A stretch of DNA of 7,866 nt from a bacterium (GCA_013203855.1 JABMPG010000534.1:1-7866); one strand, 5' to 3'. Positions 1 to 7,047 are shown, numbered from the stretch's first letter. Made by a program: numbers and translations. The notes: generated by a model from the letters alone, not told the origin.

Positions 1-3000
1 GCATTGAGATCGATCAGATCGAGACGGGCCTTCACTTGGCCGAGGCGTCTCCCCGGGACATGAAGATCGTTCTGGTGCTCGATTTCACCCGCAGCATGCA
101 GCAGGCGGGGGCGCTGGACGCCATGGAGCAGGCCGCTGATCGTTTCATCCGGAATTTGCGCGGCGCGGCCCAGGTTGCCATCTACGAATTTCACCGCCAA
201 GACCGGGCCCCCGGCTTGGTTTCGGGCTTCACGGACGATACCGACATGCTGATCGAGCGCCTGTATCGGGCCCGCGGCCAGTTCGTCCAGGGCATCTATC
301 TCAGCTCGCGCCTGTGGGATGCGACCGCCTATGCCCTTGCCGAATTTCCCGACACGAACCCCAATCTGGAACAGCGGTTTGTGGTTCTTTTCACCGACGG
401 GCAGGATTCCTCGAGTTTTCGCACGGTTAACGATCTGGTCGATCTGGCCAGCCCCGACGCCGCCGACGTTCGGATCTACCCCATCGCCTTCACCGACGAT
501 CCGAACCGCATCGACTTGATGGATCTGGCGGCGCGCACCGAAGGCACGTACTACCGGTCGGGCGATCTGAGCGGAGTTCTGGACCGCTTCGACCAGATCA
601 TGCGCGATCTTAGTGGCCAGTACACCCTGCGGTGGCAGACCCTGAAGCGGGCCGACACGACTTACACGCCCAGCTTCACCATTTCGTATGACGGCAAGTA
701 TGTCAATTCTCCGACTCTGAACACATTCAACCCGACCGCTCTCCAAGACAACCTCTTCGTCGGCCGACTGCGTCTGACCAAGCCGACGCTGGTGGACGAG
801 CCGTCGGTTCTGCGTGCCGACTATGTGCCTCCCTACGTCAATCGTTTCCGCATCTACATCGAATCCGATATTGAGTACCGGGTGAGCATCCCCCGCGATC
901 GTGGTACGCCGCTGACGGCCGGGTGGGAACTGATGGAGTACAAGGTTCCGGAGACGGGCGGCCGGGTTTACGACATCAAGGGGGACGATTACCTGGGCTT
1001 TGCCAAGTTCGGCTCCGTCCTCGAGTTCCAGTCCTCCGATCCCCGGACCACCATGTCGTTCGTTAACGTTTACGTGGATAATTCGATCTATGACATCTAC
1101 CTGGATGAAAACGCCGGTCCCGTGTTCGCTTTGGGAGAGAGTGGCGACATCACGTGGTTTTCCAGTTACCCGCCCGACAGTGAGATGGTCACGTTGGACG
1201 CTTTCGGGATTAAGCAGGACTGGGTGCCGGGCCGGAATCCCCGTGTGCTGGCCGACGTGAACGGCGATGGCCGTCAGGATATCGTCGGTTTCAGCGACCG
1301 GGGCGTCGAGGTTGGACTGTCGATGATCTCGACCCTTCTCCCGGAGACTACGTTCCAGAGCACCTTGGTGCAGTGGACTCTCAATGCCGATCCTCATTGG
1401 GCCGGCACGGAGCCTGAGTCCGGCTCGGAGTGGGAGTTTGGCGTTCCGCAGGGCATGGGCGGTGGCACGTATGGCAATCCGGATCCGACCAGCGGCTTCA
1501 CGGGCAGCAACGTCATTGGTGTGAACCTGCGCGGTAACTACTCGACGGCCCCTGGCGGCCCTTTCTACGTGATGACCGATCCGATCAACTGCTCGGATTT
1601 TGAGAGTATCAACCTGCGCTTCAAGCGCTGGCTTAACTGCGACGCGTCGAACTGGGCGCCCCACTTCATCGAGGTCTCCATTGACGGAGAGAATTGGACG
1701 AGCGTCTGGCAGAACGTCGATGTGGTCACGGACGACCGGTGGACCGACGTGGAGTATGCCCTGCCCCGCATGGTGGACTTCGAAGAGCGCGTCTGGATCC
1801 GGTGGGGTTATACAATCCGGGCAAACGCCTTCCCCTATTCGGGCTGGAACATCGATGACATTCTTCTCTATGGCGAGACCGACCAGCCTCGCGTGATCAC
1901 CGCTCCGACCCTCTGGGTGGAACAGTTCGGATACGATCAGTTCTGGCGTGAAGAGCGACACATACGCACCATGGCCGACGTGAACGGCGATGGGAAGGCG
2001 GACGCGGTGGGCTTTGGAGACAAGGGCGTTGTCGTCGCTCTTTCCGAAGGCCAGTCTTTCGCCGCCCCCGGTGTCTGGGTCAAGGGCCTGGGCTACAACG
2101 ACGGCTGGCGCGTGGATCAGCACCCGCGCTTCCTCGAGGACGTGAACGGCGACGGCATGGCCGATATCGTGGCCTTCGGCAACAACGGCGTGGTCGTGGC
2201 GACCTCCTGGGGTGCCGGCTTCGAACCGGCGCGGCTTTGGATCAAGGACTACTTCAGCGCCAAGGGCCTGGACGAGGTCACCGACGATCCGAACGAGCCC
2301 CTCGCATTCCCCGAAGATCGTGGGAATCCGGCCGGTCGCGACGACTGGCGCACGGACATTCACCAGCGCGTCCTGGCTGACGTGAATGGCGACGGGCTGA
2401 ACGATATCGTCGGTTTCCACGATATCGGCGTGTTCGTCTCCTACTCGACGGGCAATGGCTTCGCGGAGCCGATCAAACCGAACAAGACCTTCACCGCCTA
2501 TCGGTTCAACGGCAACACGAACGATTGGGTGCAGAACTGGCGCAACGAGCGGCATCCACGCTTCGCCAAGGACGTGGGCGGCCCGGTGAGCGCCTCGAAT
2601 CTCCCCATGGCTGACATTATTGGCTTCGGCGACAAGGGCGTCTACGTGGCTCTGGCCGACGGCGTGGGCTTCGCCACCGAGACCCGGTGGATCTCGGACT
2701 TCGGCGGTGCCACGGGCGGATGGGAAAGTTCCAAGCACATCCGAGAACTGGCCCAGATCAACGGCGACAGTTTCTACGATATTTTCGCCATCGGAAACTC
2801 GCCGGTTATCTTTTCCCCGTCCGATGGTGGCGGCAGCTTCGCCCCCGTGATCCGAGACAACACGATGTACTACGACTTAGGCTACAACGACGGGTGGGAC
2901 AAGCGTCAACACCTGCGTCTGGTCGGCGACGTGGATGGCGACGGACTGGACGACATCGTGGCCATTGGCTACCTGGGCGTGCAGATTTTCACCAACCAGT

Positions 3001-3002
3001 AA
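1..3002 (+). CDS. vWA domain and seven-bladed FG-GAP/PVL-type propeller surface protein (5' partial)
   Basis: The frame is open to the left edge with no stop. The first possible start in view (TTG at 36) has no convincing ribosome site and lies only 8 codons before the vWA fold, so the true N-terminus, and any signal peptide, is probably upstream. Residues are numbered from that TTG. A von Willebrand A domain spans about 9-200. Its metal site reads D16-x-T18-x-S20 (usual form DxSxS), with a later SSRLWDAT segment (90-97) and FTDGQD (119-124). Residues about 235-356 look like a beta-sandwich (inference). Seven repeats of the type H-x-R-x-L-x-DVNGDG-x-x-D-IVGF-x-x-x-GV fill about 386-430 and 626-988, as in FG-GAP/VCBS and Psathyrella velutina lectin propellers. 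A jelly-roll or MAM-like domain (about 446-613, ending GWNIDDILLYG) separates blades 1 and 2. A calcium-dependent adhesive or ligand-binding role outside the cytoplasm is inferred; the ligand is unknown. Confidence 0.9.
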   Translation, partial: IEIDQIETGLHLAEASPRDMKIVLVLDFTRSMQQAGALDAMEQAADRFIRNLRGAAQVAIYEFHRQDRAPGLVSGFTDDTDMLIERLYRARGQFVQGIYLSSRLWDATAYALAEFPDTNPNLEQRFVVLFTDGQDSSSFRTVNDLVDLASPDAADVRIYPIAFTDDPNRIDLMDLAARTEGTYYRSGDLSGVLDRFDQIMRDLSGQYTLRWQTLKRADTTYTPSFTISYDGKYVNSPTLNTFNPTALQDNLFVGRLRLTKPTLVDEPSVLRADYVPPYVNRFRIYIESDIEYRVSIPRDRGTPLTAGWELMEYKVPETGGRVYDIKGDDYLGFAKFGSVLEFQSSDPRTTMSFVNVYVDNSIYDIYLDENAGPVFALGESGDITWFSSYPPDSEMVTLDAFGIKQDWVPGRNPRVLADVNGDGRQDIVGFSDRGVEVGLSMISTLLPETTFQSTLVQWTLNADPHWAGTEPESGSEWEFGVPQGMGGGTYGNPDPTSGFTGSNVIGVNLRGNYSTAPGGPFYVMTDPINCSDFESINLRFKRWLNCDASNWAPHFIEVSIDGENWTSVWQNVDVVTDDRWTDVEYALPRMVDFEERVWIRWGYTIRANAFPYSGWNIDDILLYGETDQPRVITAPTLWVEQFGYDQFWREERHIRTMADVNGDGKADAVGFGDKGVVVALSEGQSFAAPGVWVKGLGYNDGWRVDQHPRFLEDVNGDGMADIVAFGNNGVVVATSWGAGFEPARLWIKDYFSAKGLDEVTDDPNEPLAFPEDRGNPAGRDDWRTDIHQRVLADVNGDGLNDIVGFHDIGVFVSYSTGNGFAEPIKPNKTFTAYRFNGNTNDWVQNWRNERHPRFAKDVGGPVSASNLPMADIIGFGDKGVYVALADGVGFATETRWISDFGGATGGWESSKHIRELAQINGDSFYDIFAIGNSPVIFSPSDGGGSFAPVIRDNTMYYDLGYNDGWDKRQHLRLVGDVDGDGLDDIVAIGYLGVQIFTNQ
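1191..2999 (+). repeat. seven propeller-blade repeats, interrupted once
   Basis: These protein-level tandem repeats lie within the vWA gene. The calcium-type loop DxNxDGxxD, or its remnant, begins at nucleotides 1254, 1977, 2139, 2379, 2571, 2757 and 2928. Loops 1-4 and 7 are intact (DVNGDG or DVDGDG with a distal Asp). Loop 5 is replaced by DVGGPVSASNLPMAD, and loop 6 reads QINGDSFYD. Uninterrupted blades are about 54-80 residues apart. Blade 1 is separated from blade 2 by an inserted domain of about 170 residues (about 1371-1874). Seven units match a seven-bladed propeller. The C-terminus stops at the GVQIF strand of blade 7, so the missing outer strand may come from the segment just before blade 1 (inference). 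Confidence 0.8.
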
Positions 3003-3035
3003 GCGCTGCTCCCGACGGAGCCGCAGGATATCCTG

Positions 3036-3078
3036 AATCGGGGGACAGTGCCGCAAGGGCCTGTCCCCCGATTTTCTT
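3036..3078 (+). terminator. hairpin plus T-rich tail after the vWA gene
   Basis: The 13-base arms AATCGGGGGACAG (3036-3048) and CTGTCCCCCGATT (3061-3073) are perfect reverse complements. Two further C:G pairs and a GCAA tetraloop can form inside after a two-base mismatch. TTTTCTT (3072-3078) follows, as expected for an intrinsic terminator 33 bases after the stop of the vWA gene and just before the next gene. The symmetry, and the GGGGACAG/CTGTCCCC core, would also suit a REP-type palindrome. A terminator is the simpler reading. Confidence 0.7.
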
Positions 3079-3083
3079 CACAC

Positions 3084-3090
3084 AAGGGGA
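3084..3090 (+). promoter_or_regulatory. ribosome binding site fixing the start at 3099
   Basis: AAGGGGA lies 8 bases before ATG 3099. This supports that ATG over an in-frame GTG at 3048, which falls inside the terminator hairpin and has no such site. Confidence 0.6.
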
Positions 3091-3098
3091 TCCGAGAA

Positions 3099-4661
3099 AT
3101 GAACGCGAGAATTCGAGCGGGATTTCTGATGGCGGCGGTATTCGTGCTGGGCGCCCTGGCGATGGACAACGCGCGCGCCTTTTCTTTCAGTTTCTATCCG
3201 ATCGCCTATCTTCACGAGGAAGATGCCCCCACGACGCAGACAACCCGCCGGGAAGCCAACCTCCTCTGGCCCCTATACTCTTCCCGGAGCGACGCGGTCG
3301 GGTCTCGTTCGGGCCTCCATCCTCTCTGGTCGAAACATGAGAACCGGGAGGAGGGAACGCGCGGCCTCGATATTCTCTGGCCCCTTGTCTCCTGGAAAGA
3401 ACGGAGGGGACCCGAGCAGCTAGACCGCCAGATGATAGGGCTCCCGCTGTGGTATTCCATCTACCGTTCCTTCCCGACGGGCGAAACCCGCCAATGGCGC
3501 GGGCTCTTCCCCCTCTTCTACCAGGGACGCAAGACCTTTCCCGATGCCGAGGATCGATCCTATTCGATTTGTTTCCCCTTCTGGTGGAGATTCGATCAGC
3601 ACCGTCTCCTCTTCCCCGTCTACTGGACCGAACCGGGGCAATCATTCGCCTTCTTCCCTTTCTATGGCCGGTTCGAGAGGTTCCTGCTCTTCGATATGGT
3701 TCGCTTCATCGGATGGCCCCTCTGGGTGCAGACCCAGCGCAAGGACGTCCACGTCTACAGCGCTCTGTGGCCCTTTCTCGCTTACGCCACGAGCGATCAC
3801 GGATGGGGATTCCGTCTCTGGCCGCTATTCGGGAGTTTGCCGCATCCCGACGGCACCCAGCGCTACTTCTGGCTGTGGCCGCTTGGGGAGAAATTGAATT
3901 TCGCTCGCGGCCCCCTCAAGGGAGCGACGCTGAACATGTTCCTGCCCTTCTGGTTCACCTTCCACCATCAAAAGCGCGATATCGTGTACTACTTCCCGGT
4001 CTACGGCCACAGCAAGTCGCCCGGGCGGGTTTCGCGGGCCTGGTTCTGGCCGGTGTGGGCCCACGCGCAGAACTTCAAGCCGTCCTATAACAAGTACTAC
4101 TTCATGTGGTTCGTCGTTTCGCGCCAGATCGGGCCCGGACCGGAGCGGCGATTCCACCTGCTGAACCTTCTGGGCTGGACGATCCGTCCCGACTTCAAGC
4201 GGGTTCACGTCTTCTGGCCGGTCGCCTCCTACCGCTACGATCGCGTGGAGCAGAGCGACGGGTGCGATTTCGCCCGCTACTACTTCGTGCCGTTCCTCTA
4301 CTGGCGGACCCATCAGTGGGACGACGGCCGGACCCTGAAATATCGCATGATCTGGCCACTGGCCTCGTGGGGACACGACAAAGAGCGTAGCCATCTGACC
4401 ATCCCCGACCTGTTTCCCCACAACGCCGACGACGGCGTGGGCCGCAACTGGGCACCGCTCTGGAGCCTCTACGCCCGCACCTGCGACAAGGAACTCAACC
4501 GCCGCGAAACCCGCTTCCTCGGCCCGCTCTACCTCACGCGAAAAGACGAGTCAAAGGACGAGTCCGAGTTCAACCTGCTCTTCTTCCAGTACAAGAGGGA
4601 AGGCACGAAGCGAAAAGTGAGTCTCCTGTTCGGATGGCTTCCGTACACCTTGACGGGCTAA
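3099..4661 (+). CDS. exported aromatic WPL/FPF-repeat protein, family not recognised
   Basis: The 520-residue product begins with a typical signal peptide: basic MNARIR, a hydrophobic core at 8-21, and a likely cut after ARA (residue 27), so it leaves the cytoplasm. The mature chain is almost wholly short units centred on [W/F/L/H]-P-[L/F/V]-[aromatic or hydrophobic]. The motif prolines fall near residues 33, 58, 75, 95, 116, 138, 160, 173, 187, 207, 225, 242, 261, 283, 300, 318, 374, 398, 420, 440, 453, 476 and 515. Degenerate units lie near 338, 357 and 495. Spacing is 13-25 residues, mostly 17-22. Between motifs are charged or polar turns, so alternating short beta-strands and loops are likely. 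That could form an outer-membrane barrel, a beta-solenoid or a propeller; the sequence does not decide. The C-terminus (YTLTG) lacks the usual terminal Phe signal of outer-membrane barrels. I see no enzyme motif. The gene follows the vWA gene in the same direction, across a probable terminator. Confidence 0.85.
   Translation: MNARIRAGFLMAAVFVLGALAMDNARAFSFSFYPIAYLHEEDAPTTQTTRREANLLWPLYSSRSDAVGSRSGLHPLWSKHENREEGTRGLDILWPLVSWKERRGPEQLDRQMIGLPLWYSIYRSFPTGETRQWRGLFPLFYQGRKTFPDAEDRSYSICFPFWWRFDQHRLLFPVYWTEPGQSFAFFPFYGRFERFLLFDMVRFIGWPLWVQTQRKDVHVYSALWPFLAYATSDHGWGFRLWPLFGSLPHPDGTQRYFWLWPLGEKLNFARGPLKGATLNMFLPFWFTFHHQKRDIVYYFPVYGHSKSPGRVSRAWFWPVWAHAQNFKPSYNKYYFMWFVVSRQIGPGPERRFHLLNLLGWTIRPDFKRVHVFWPVASYRYDRVEQSDGCDFARYYFVPFLYWRTHQWDDGRTLKYRMIWPLASWGHDKERSHLTIPDLFPHNADDGVGRNWAPLWSLYARTCDKELNRRETRFLGPLYLTRKDESKDESEFNLLFFQYKREGTKRKVSLLFGWLPYTLTG
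3192..4646 (+). repeat. about 24 short aromatic-Pro-hydrophobic protein repeats
   Basis: The repeat is visible in the protein rather than the DNA: clear cores include LLWPLY, DILWPLV, GLFPLF, LLFPVY, FFPFYG, GWPLW, ALWPF, RLWPLF, WLWPLG, YYFPVYG, WFWPVW, VFWPVA, MIWPLA and GPLYLT. The units have diverged at the nucleotide level, which suggests old duplication followed by selection on the motif. Confidence 0.75.
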
Positions 4662-4693
4662 AAGCGATTTGCCAGATGCTTGTGCAACAGCAA

Positions 4694-4726
4694 GGTTAGT
4701 GTCCCGCAAGATCGGGACTACTGATC
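4694..4726. repeat. intergenic imperfect hairpin
   Basis: GTCCCG (4701-4706) and CGGGAC (4713-4718) pair around the loop CAAGAT. The stem extends by about seven more pairs, including two G:T wobbles, past one bulged T (4719). It lies 32 bases after the stop of the aromatic-repeat gene. No T-run follows, so it is a weak terminator at best. It could instead be a structured leader or a repetitive palindrome. The rest of the 4662-4862 spacer shows nothing I can name. Confidence 0.4.
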
Positions 4727-4847
4727 CGGTTGAACACACCCAGAAACTGAAGCCAGAACACTCCATCTTTTCACCGCATTGGTGTCCCAGAAGCGCTCCC
4801 CTTGGACATATATACCTTAGAAGGGTCGACGGTCATTGCCAAGGGCT

Positions 4848-4854
4848 AGAGGAG
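4848..4854 (+). promoter_or_regulatory. ribosome binding site fixing the start at 4863
   Basis: AGAGGAG lies 8 bases before ATG 4863. It selects that ATG over an upstream in-frame TTG (4836), which would spoil the signal peptide by adding a charged leader. Confidence 0.65.
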
Positions 4855-4862
4855 ACCATCCC

Positions 4863-5849
4863 ATGCGAACCGAGGAATTCTCACAGAAGACAGTTCGTTC
4901 ATCCATCAGTATGCTCATTATCATGTTGTTTGTGTTTCAAACCGGAGTTGGTGTTGCGGAATACCAATGGACCTACGGGGGGATCGCGGAAGTCGGCGAA
5001 ATAGTATCAGAAACATTCGCCACATGGCCAGCCGATACGGGGCGTAACATGATTGGCGGGGGTGAAGAGGTCACTTGTAGAATTGATCCGACCACATGGA
5101 GTGACTTTGATAGGCTCCTGGTCAGGGAGTGCCCAGACGACAACTGGACCAACCTGGGATTGTTTGCCGATGCCATTGGGACAATTCAGTGGATTGGAAT
5201 GGGAGATGGTGGAAGTATCCCCTACCAGAGTTATGGTCTCAGTGTAGTAATGACTGCGAAGAGGGTGATCGGCAGCTATACTGTATACGCAAACGTCTTT
5301 GACTCACAGACTCAGTACACTGATTACGCTGTTCAAAAAATGAAAGGATATAGCATAAGACTTCCCATCTCCCCAACCGTCACGTGGAAGAGCGATACCA
5401 CGACAAATTATCCGGGCACGTCTGGAACCGACAAATTCGGCGCGGGTAGCTATTTCGAACTTCAGTTCGGCACGACTATGAATTTCTCGCGCTTGAGCAT
5501 CCGGGAGAATTGCGCGGCCGTCGCTCATGTGTGGCCAAACGGACTTCCCTGGAATAATCCCCAGGAATACGTCAACGCTCCAATTGGCGATAATAATGTA
5601 GTGTTAGATCGCTGCGACGATGGCGGTCCCAGGCCAAAGCAATACCTGAACGTTGACGATGACCCTAATGGCCCGTTTGTAATGAGTTCCCTGGCTCGAA
5701 ATGTGGCTTTTGAGTATCAAGCTGATGACGGCTACTGGTATGACATGAACAATGTGGTTGTTAACCATACGTGGGTATGGTATGTTAATCTCACTGCACG
5801 AACATGGAATCAAAACGTCCCAGGTAGATTGCAGGGACCGTGGCAGTAA
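4863..5849 (+). CDS. secreted protein of unknown function
   Basis: The 328-residue product has a signal peptide: a polar N-terminus with K9 and R12, a hydrophobic core at about 16-30, and a likely cut after GVGVA (residue 32). Residues about 66-145 resemble an Ig-like beta-sandwich (GGGEEVTCRIDP, then IGTIQWIGMGDGGS, then a VTATV-like strand in GSYTVYANVF). The remainder is rich in Asn, Asp, Trp and Tyr and ends GPWQ. It loosely recalls C-terminal halves of unnamed exported proteins from planctomycete- or verrucomicrobia-like genomes, but this is an impression from memory, not a family assignment. Four cysteines (72, 90, 217, 251) could form two disulfides after export. No catalytic motif, membrane anchor or sorting tail is seen. 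Base composition is lower in GC than in the flanking genes: a sample block, 5281-5340, has 24 G+C in 60. The stop codon overlaps the Shine-Dalgarno sequence of the next gene, implying co-transcription. Confidence 0.85.
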   Translation: MRTEEFSQKTVRSSISMLIIMLFVFQTGVGVAEYQWTYGGIAEVGEIVSETFATWPADTGRNMIGGGEEVTCRIDPTTWSDFDRLLVRECPDDNWTNLGLFADAIGTIQWIGMGDGGSIPYQSYGLSVVMTAKRVIGSYTVYANVFDSQTQYTDYAVQKMKGYSIRLPISPTVTWKSDTTTNYPGTSGTDKFGAGSYFELQFGTTMNFSRLSIRENCAAVAHVWPNGLPWNNPQEYVNAPIGDNNVVLDRCDDGGPRPKQYLNVDDDPNGPFVMSSLARNVAFEYQADDGYWYDMNNVVVNHTWVWYVNLTARTWNQNVPGRLQGPWQ

Positions 5850-5854
5850 GGAGG
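5848..5854 (+). promoter_or_regulatory. strong Shine-Dalgarno overlapping the upstream stop codon
   Basis: AAGGAGG, the full anti-16S complement, starts inside the TAA stop (5847-5849) of the secreted-protein gene. It lies 6 bases before TTG 5861 and 9 before TTG 5864. It argues for one of these TTG starts over the in-frame GTG at 5840, which lies upstream of this site. The arrangement would suit translational coupling. Confidence 0.7.
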
Positions 5855-5860
5855 GTCAAT

Positions 5861-6985
5861 TTGTTGCTTCCTCTTCTTGACAGCGAGGCTAGAATCCGGG
5901 GCATCCTATTAGGGCCGAAAACGGGACGTCGCGCACCCATCGTGTTCGTGCTGCTGCTCGGAGCGCTTTTCCTCGCGACAAGCGGCGTACTGGGAGGGGA
6001 GGATGCGGATAACCATCGCCGCGACATCCTCAGACGCATTGCTTCCGTTCGATCTGAGTGCGACGACGAATCTATCCCATCTGTCCAGATTGAGAAGGAG
6101 TTCCTATCTATTCTCGCTCGCTGCCAGAATGATGAGGAGAAATCTCTTGTGGTCTCCGAGTTGGCCAGCGTGTTTGGCACGCACCTCTACAGGGTCAACA
6201 ATGCGAAATGCGAAGTCTATCTCCGCAAGTTGGTCGCGCTCAAGACAGATAATATCAGAATGCAGGCCGAGGCCTATGCCGGGATAGGCTCGAGCCTTTG
6301 CCTCCAGAATCGGGGTGCCAAAGGTGCGGAACTGGCAAGAATCCGGAGAGAAGCAACACCATACCATCTAAAAGCGGTTCGGCTTCTCATGGATCATGGG
6401 ATCGGAACGGAGCGTGTGCCGGTTCCGGAAGGGCCGGGATTTGATATGCCCTTGTCGAATCCGGCTAATCCCAAGAATGAGAAAGAACGTGCCGAAAGAG
6501 AAGCGAATCGACAACGCGAGATAGAGGAAGTTCAGGAAGCACACGCGCGGAACAGCCTGATGCTTGTGCGGCGCAGTGTGACCGAGACGATAGTCTACAA
6601 CTACCAGTTATTTCCGTTCGCCACCGAGGAACTGCGCCAGATGGCTACCGATGCCCTCCAGGACAGGGAAGCCGTGGATGAGATCATTGCCCAAGTGAAC
6701 GAAGCAGTGGGCAAGAGGTTAGAGAGAGATCGGGAGGGGACAGTCGCTCCGATTTTCCAAGAGGCCGCTGCGGATCTCCCGCCCCTCGAAACGGAGCCGG
6801 CCAAGCTCCTTCCCATCGGCGAGCCGACCGTTGCCGCACAACCCCCGTTACTCGGACCGGACGTTGCGAAGGATGAACCTGGCAAGACCACCCTTTGGGT
6901 TCTGGCCTGCAATGCAGTATTTCTGATCGGCTCTGGTGGCGGAGTGTTGTGGTACCTGCGTCGCCGGAATCGGGCGCGATCCTGA
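5861..6985 (+). CDS. helical protein with N-terminal export signal and C-terminal membrane anchor
   Basis: The start is taken as TTG 5861 because of the AAGGAGG site at 5848-5854. TTG 5864 is equally possible, and a GTG at 5840 would add 7 residues and overlap the upstream gene. From 5861 the product has 374 residues. A long N-region ending in basic TGRR precedes a hydrophobic stretch (about 26-43), probably a signal peptide or anchor. Residues about 55-180 look all-helical and TPR-like, for example the pair around 88-128 and AYAGIGSSLCLQNRG at 138-152. I cannot assign a named repeat family. A Lys/Glu/Arg-rich segment (204-228) may be a coiled coil. A Pro-rich linker (about 306-340) leads to a transmembrane segment (344-366) and the basic tail RRRNRARS. 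The likely topology is an extracytoplasmic body with a cytoplasmic tail. No enzyme motif is visible. It probably acts with the secreted protein encoded just upstream (inference from coupling). Composition is intermediate between that gene and hldE. Confidence 0.82.
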   Translation: MLLPLLDSEARIRGILLGPKTGRRAPIVFVLLLGALFLATSGVLGGEDADNHRRDILRRIASVRSECDDESIPSVQIEKEFLSILARCQNDEEKSLVVSELASVFGTHLYRVNNAKCEVYLRKLVALKTDNIRMQAEAYAGIGSSLCLQNRGAKGAELARIRREATPYHLKAVRLLMDHGIGTERVPVPEGPGFDMPLSNPANPKNEKERAEREANRQREIEEVQEAHARNSLMLVRRSVTETIVYNYQLFPFATEELRQMATDALQDREAVDEIIAQVNEAVGKRLERDREGTVAPIFQEAAADLPPLETEPAKLLPIGEPTVAAQPPLLGPDVAKDEPGKTTLWVLACNAVFLIGSGGGVLWYLRRRNRARS

Positions 6986-7047
6986 CAGGACCGATCACAC
7001 ACTCACGCCTCTTGTGAAGGGCTTCCCCTCTCTTCTCCAAGGGCACG

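Noticed and set aside
3048..3098. In-frame GTG start at 3048 for the aromatic-repeat protein
   Set aside because: It lies inside the terminator hairpin, has no ribosome site, and would put 17 non-hydrophobic residues before a good signal peptide starting at ATG 3099.
3187..4421. Long antisense frames opposite the aromatic-repeat gene (3187-3645 and 3825-4421)
   Set aside because: High-GC shadow frames rich in Arg/Gly/Pro with no domain motif, opposite a gene with a clear signal peptide and repeats.
4802..4820. TATATA (4809-4814) as a -10 box for the gene at 4863
   Set aside because: No plausible -35 box at 16-18 bases upstream; TTGGAC at 4802 is too close. Possible, but not supportable.
4669..5004. 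111-codon + strand frame across the 4662-4862 spacer
   Set aside because: It has a TTG start without a ribosome site, over a third of it overlaps the secreted-protein gene in another frame, and its Cys/Ser-rich composition looks like noise.
6731..6756. CGGGAGGGGACAG...CTCCGATTTT resembling the 3036-3078 element
   Set aside because: It lies inside a coding region, lacks the complementary CTGTCCCC arm, and is best explained by chance.
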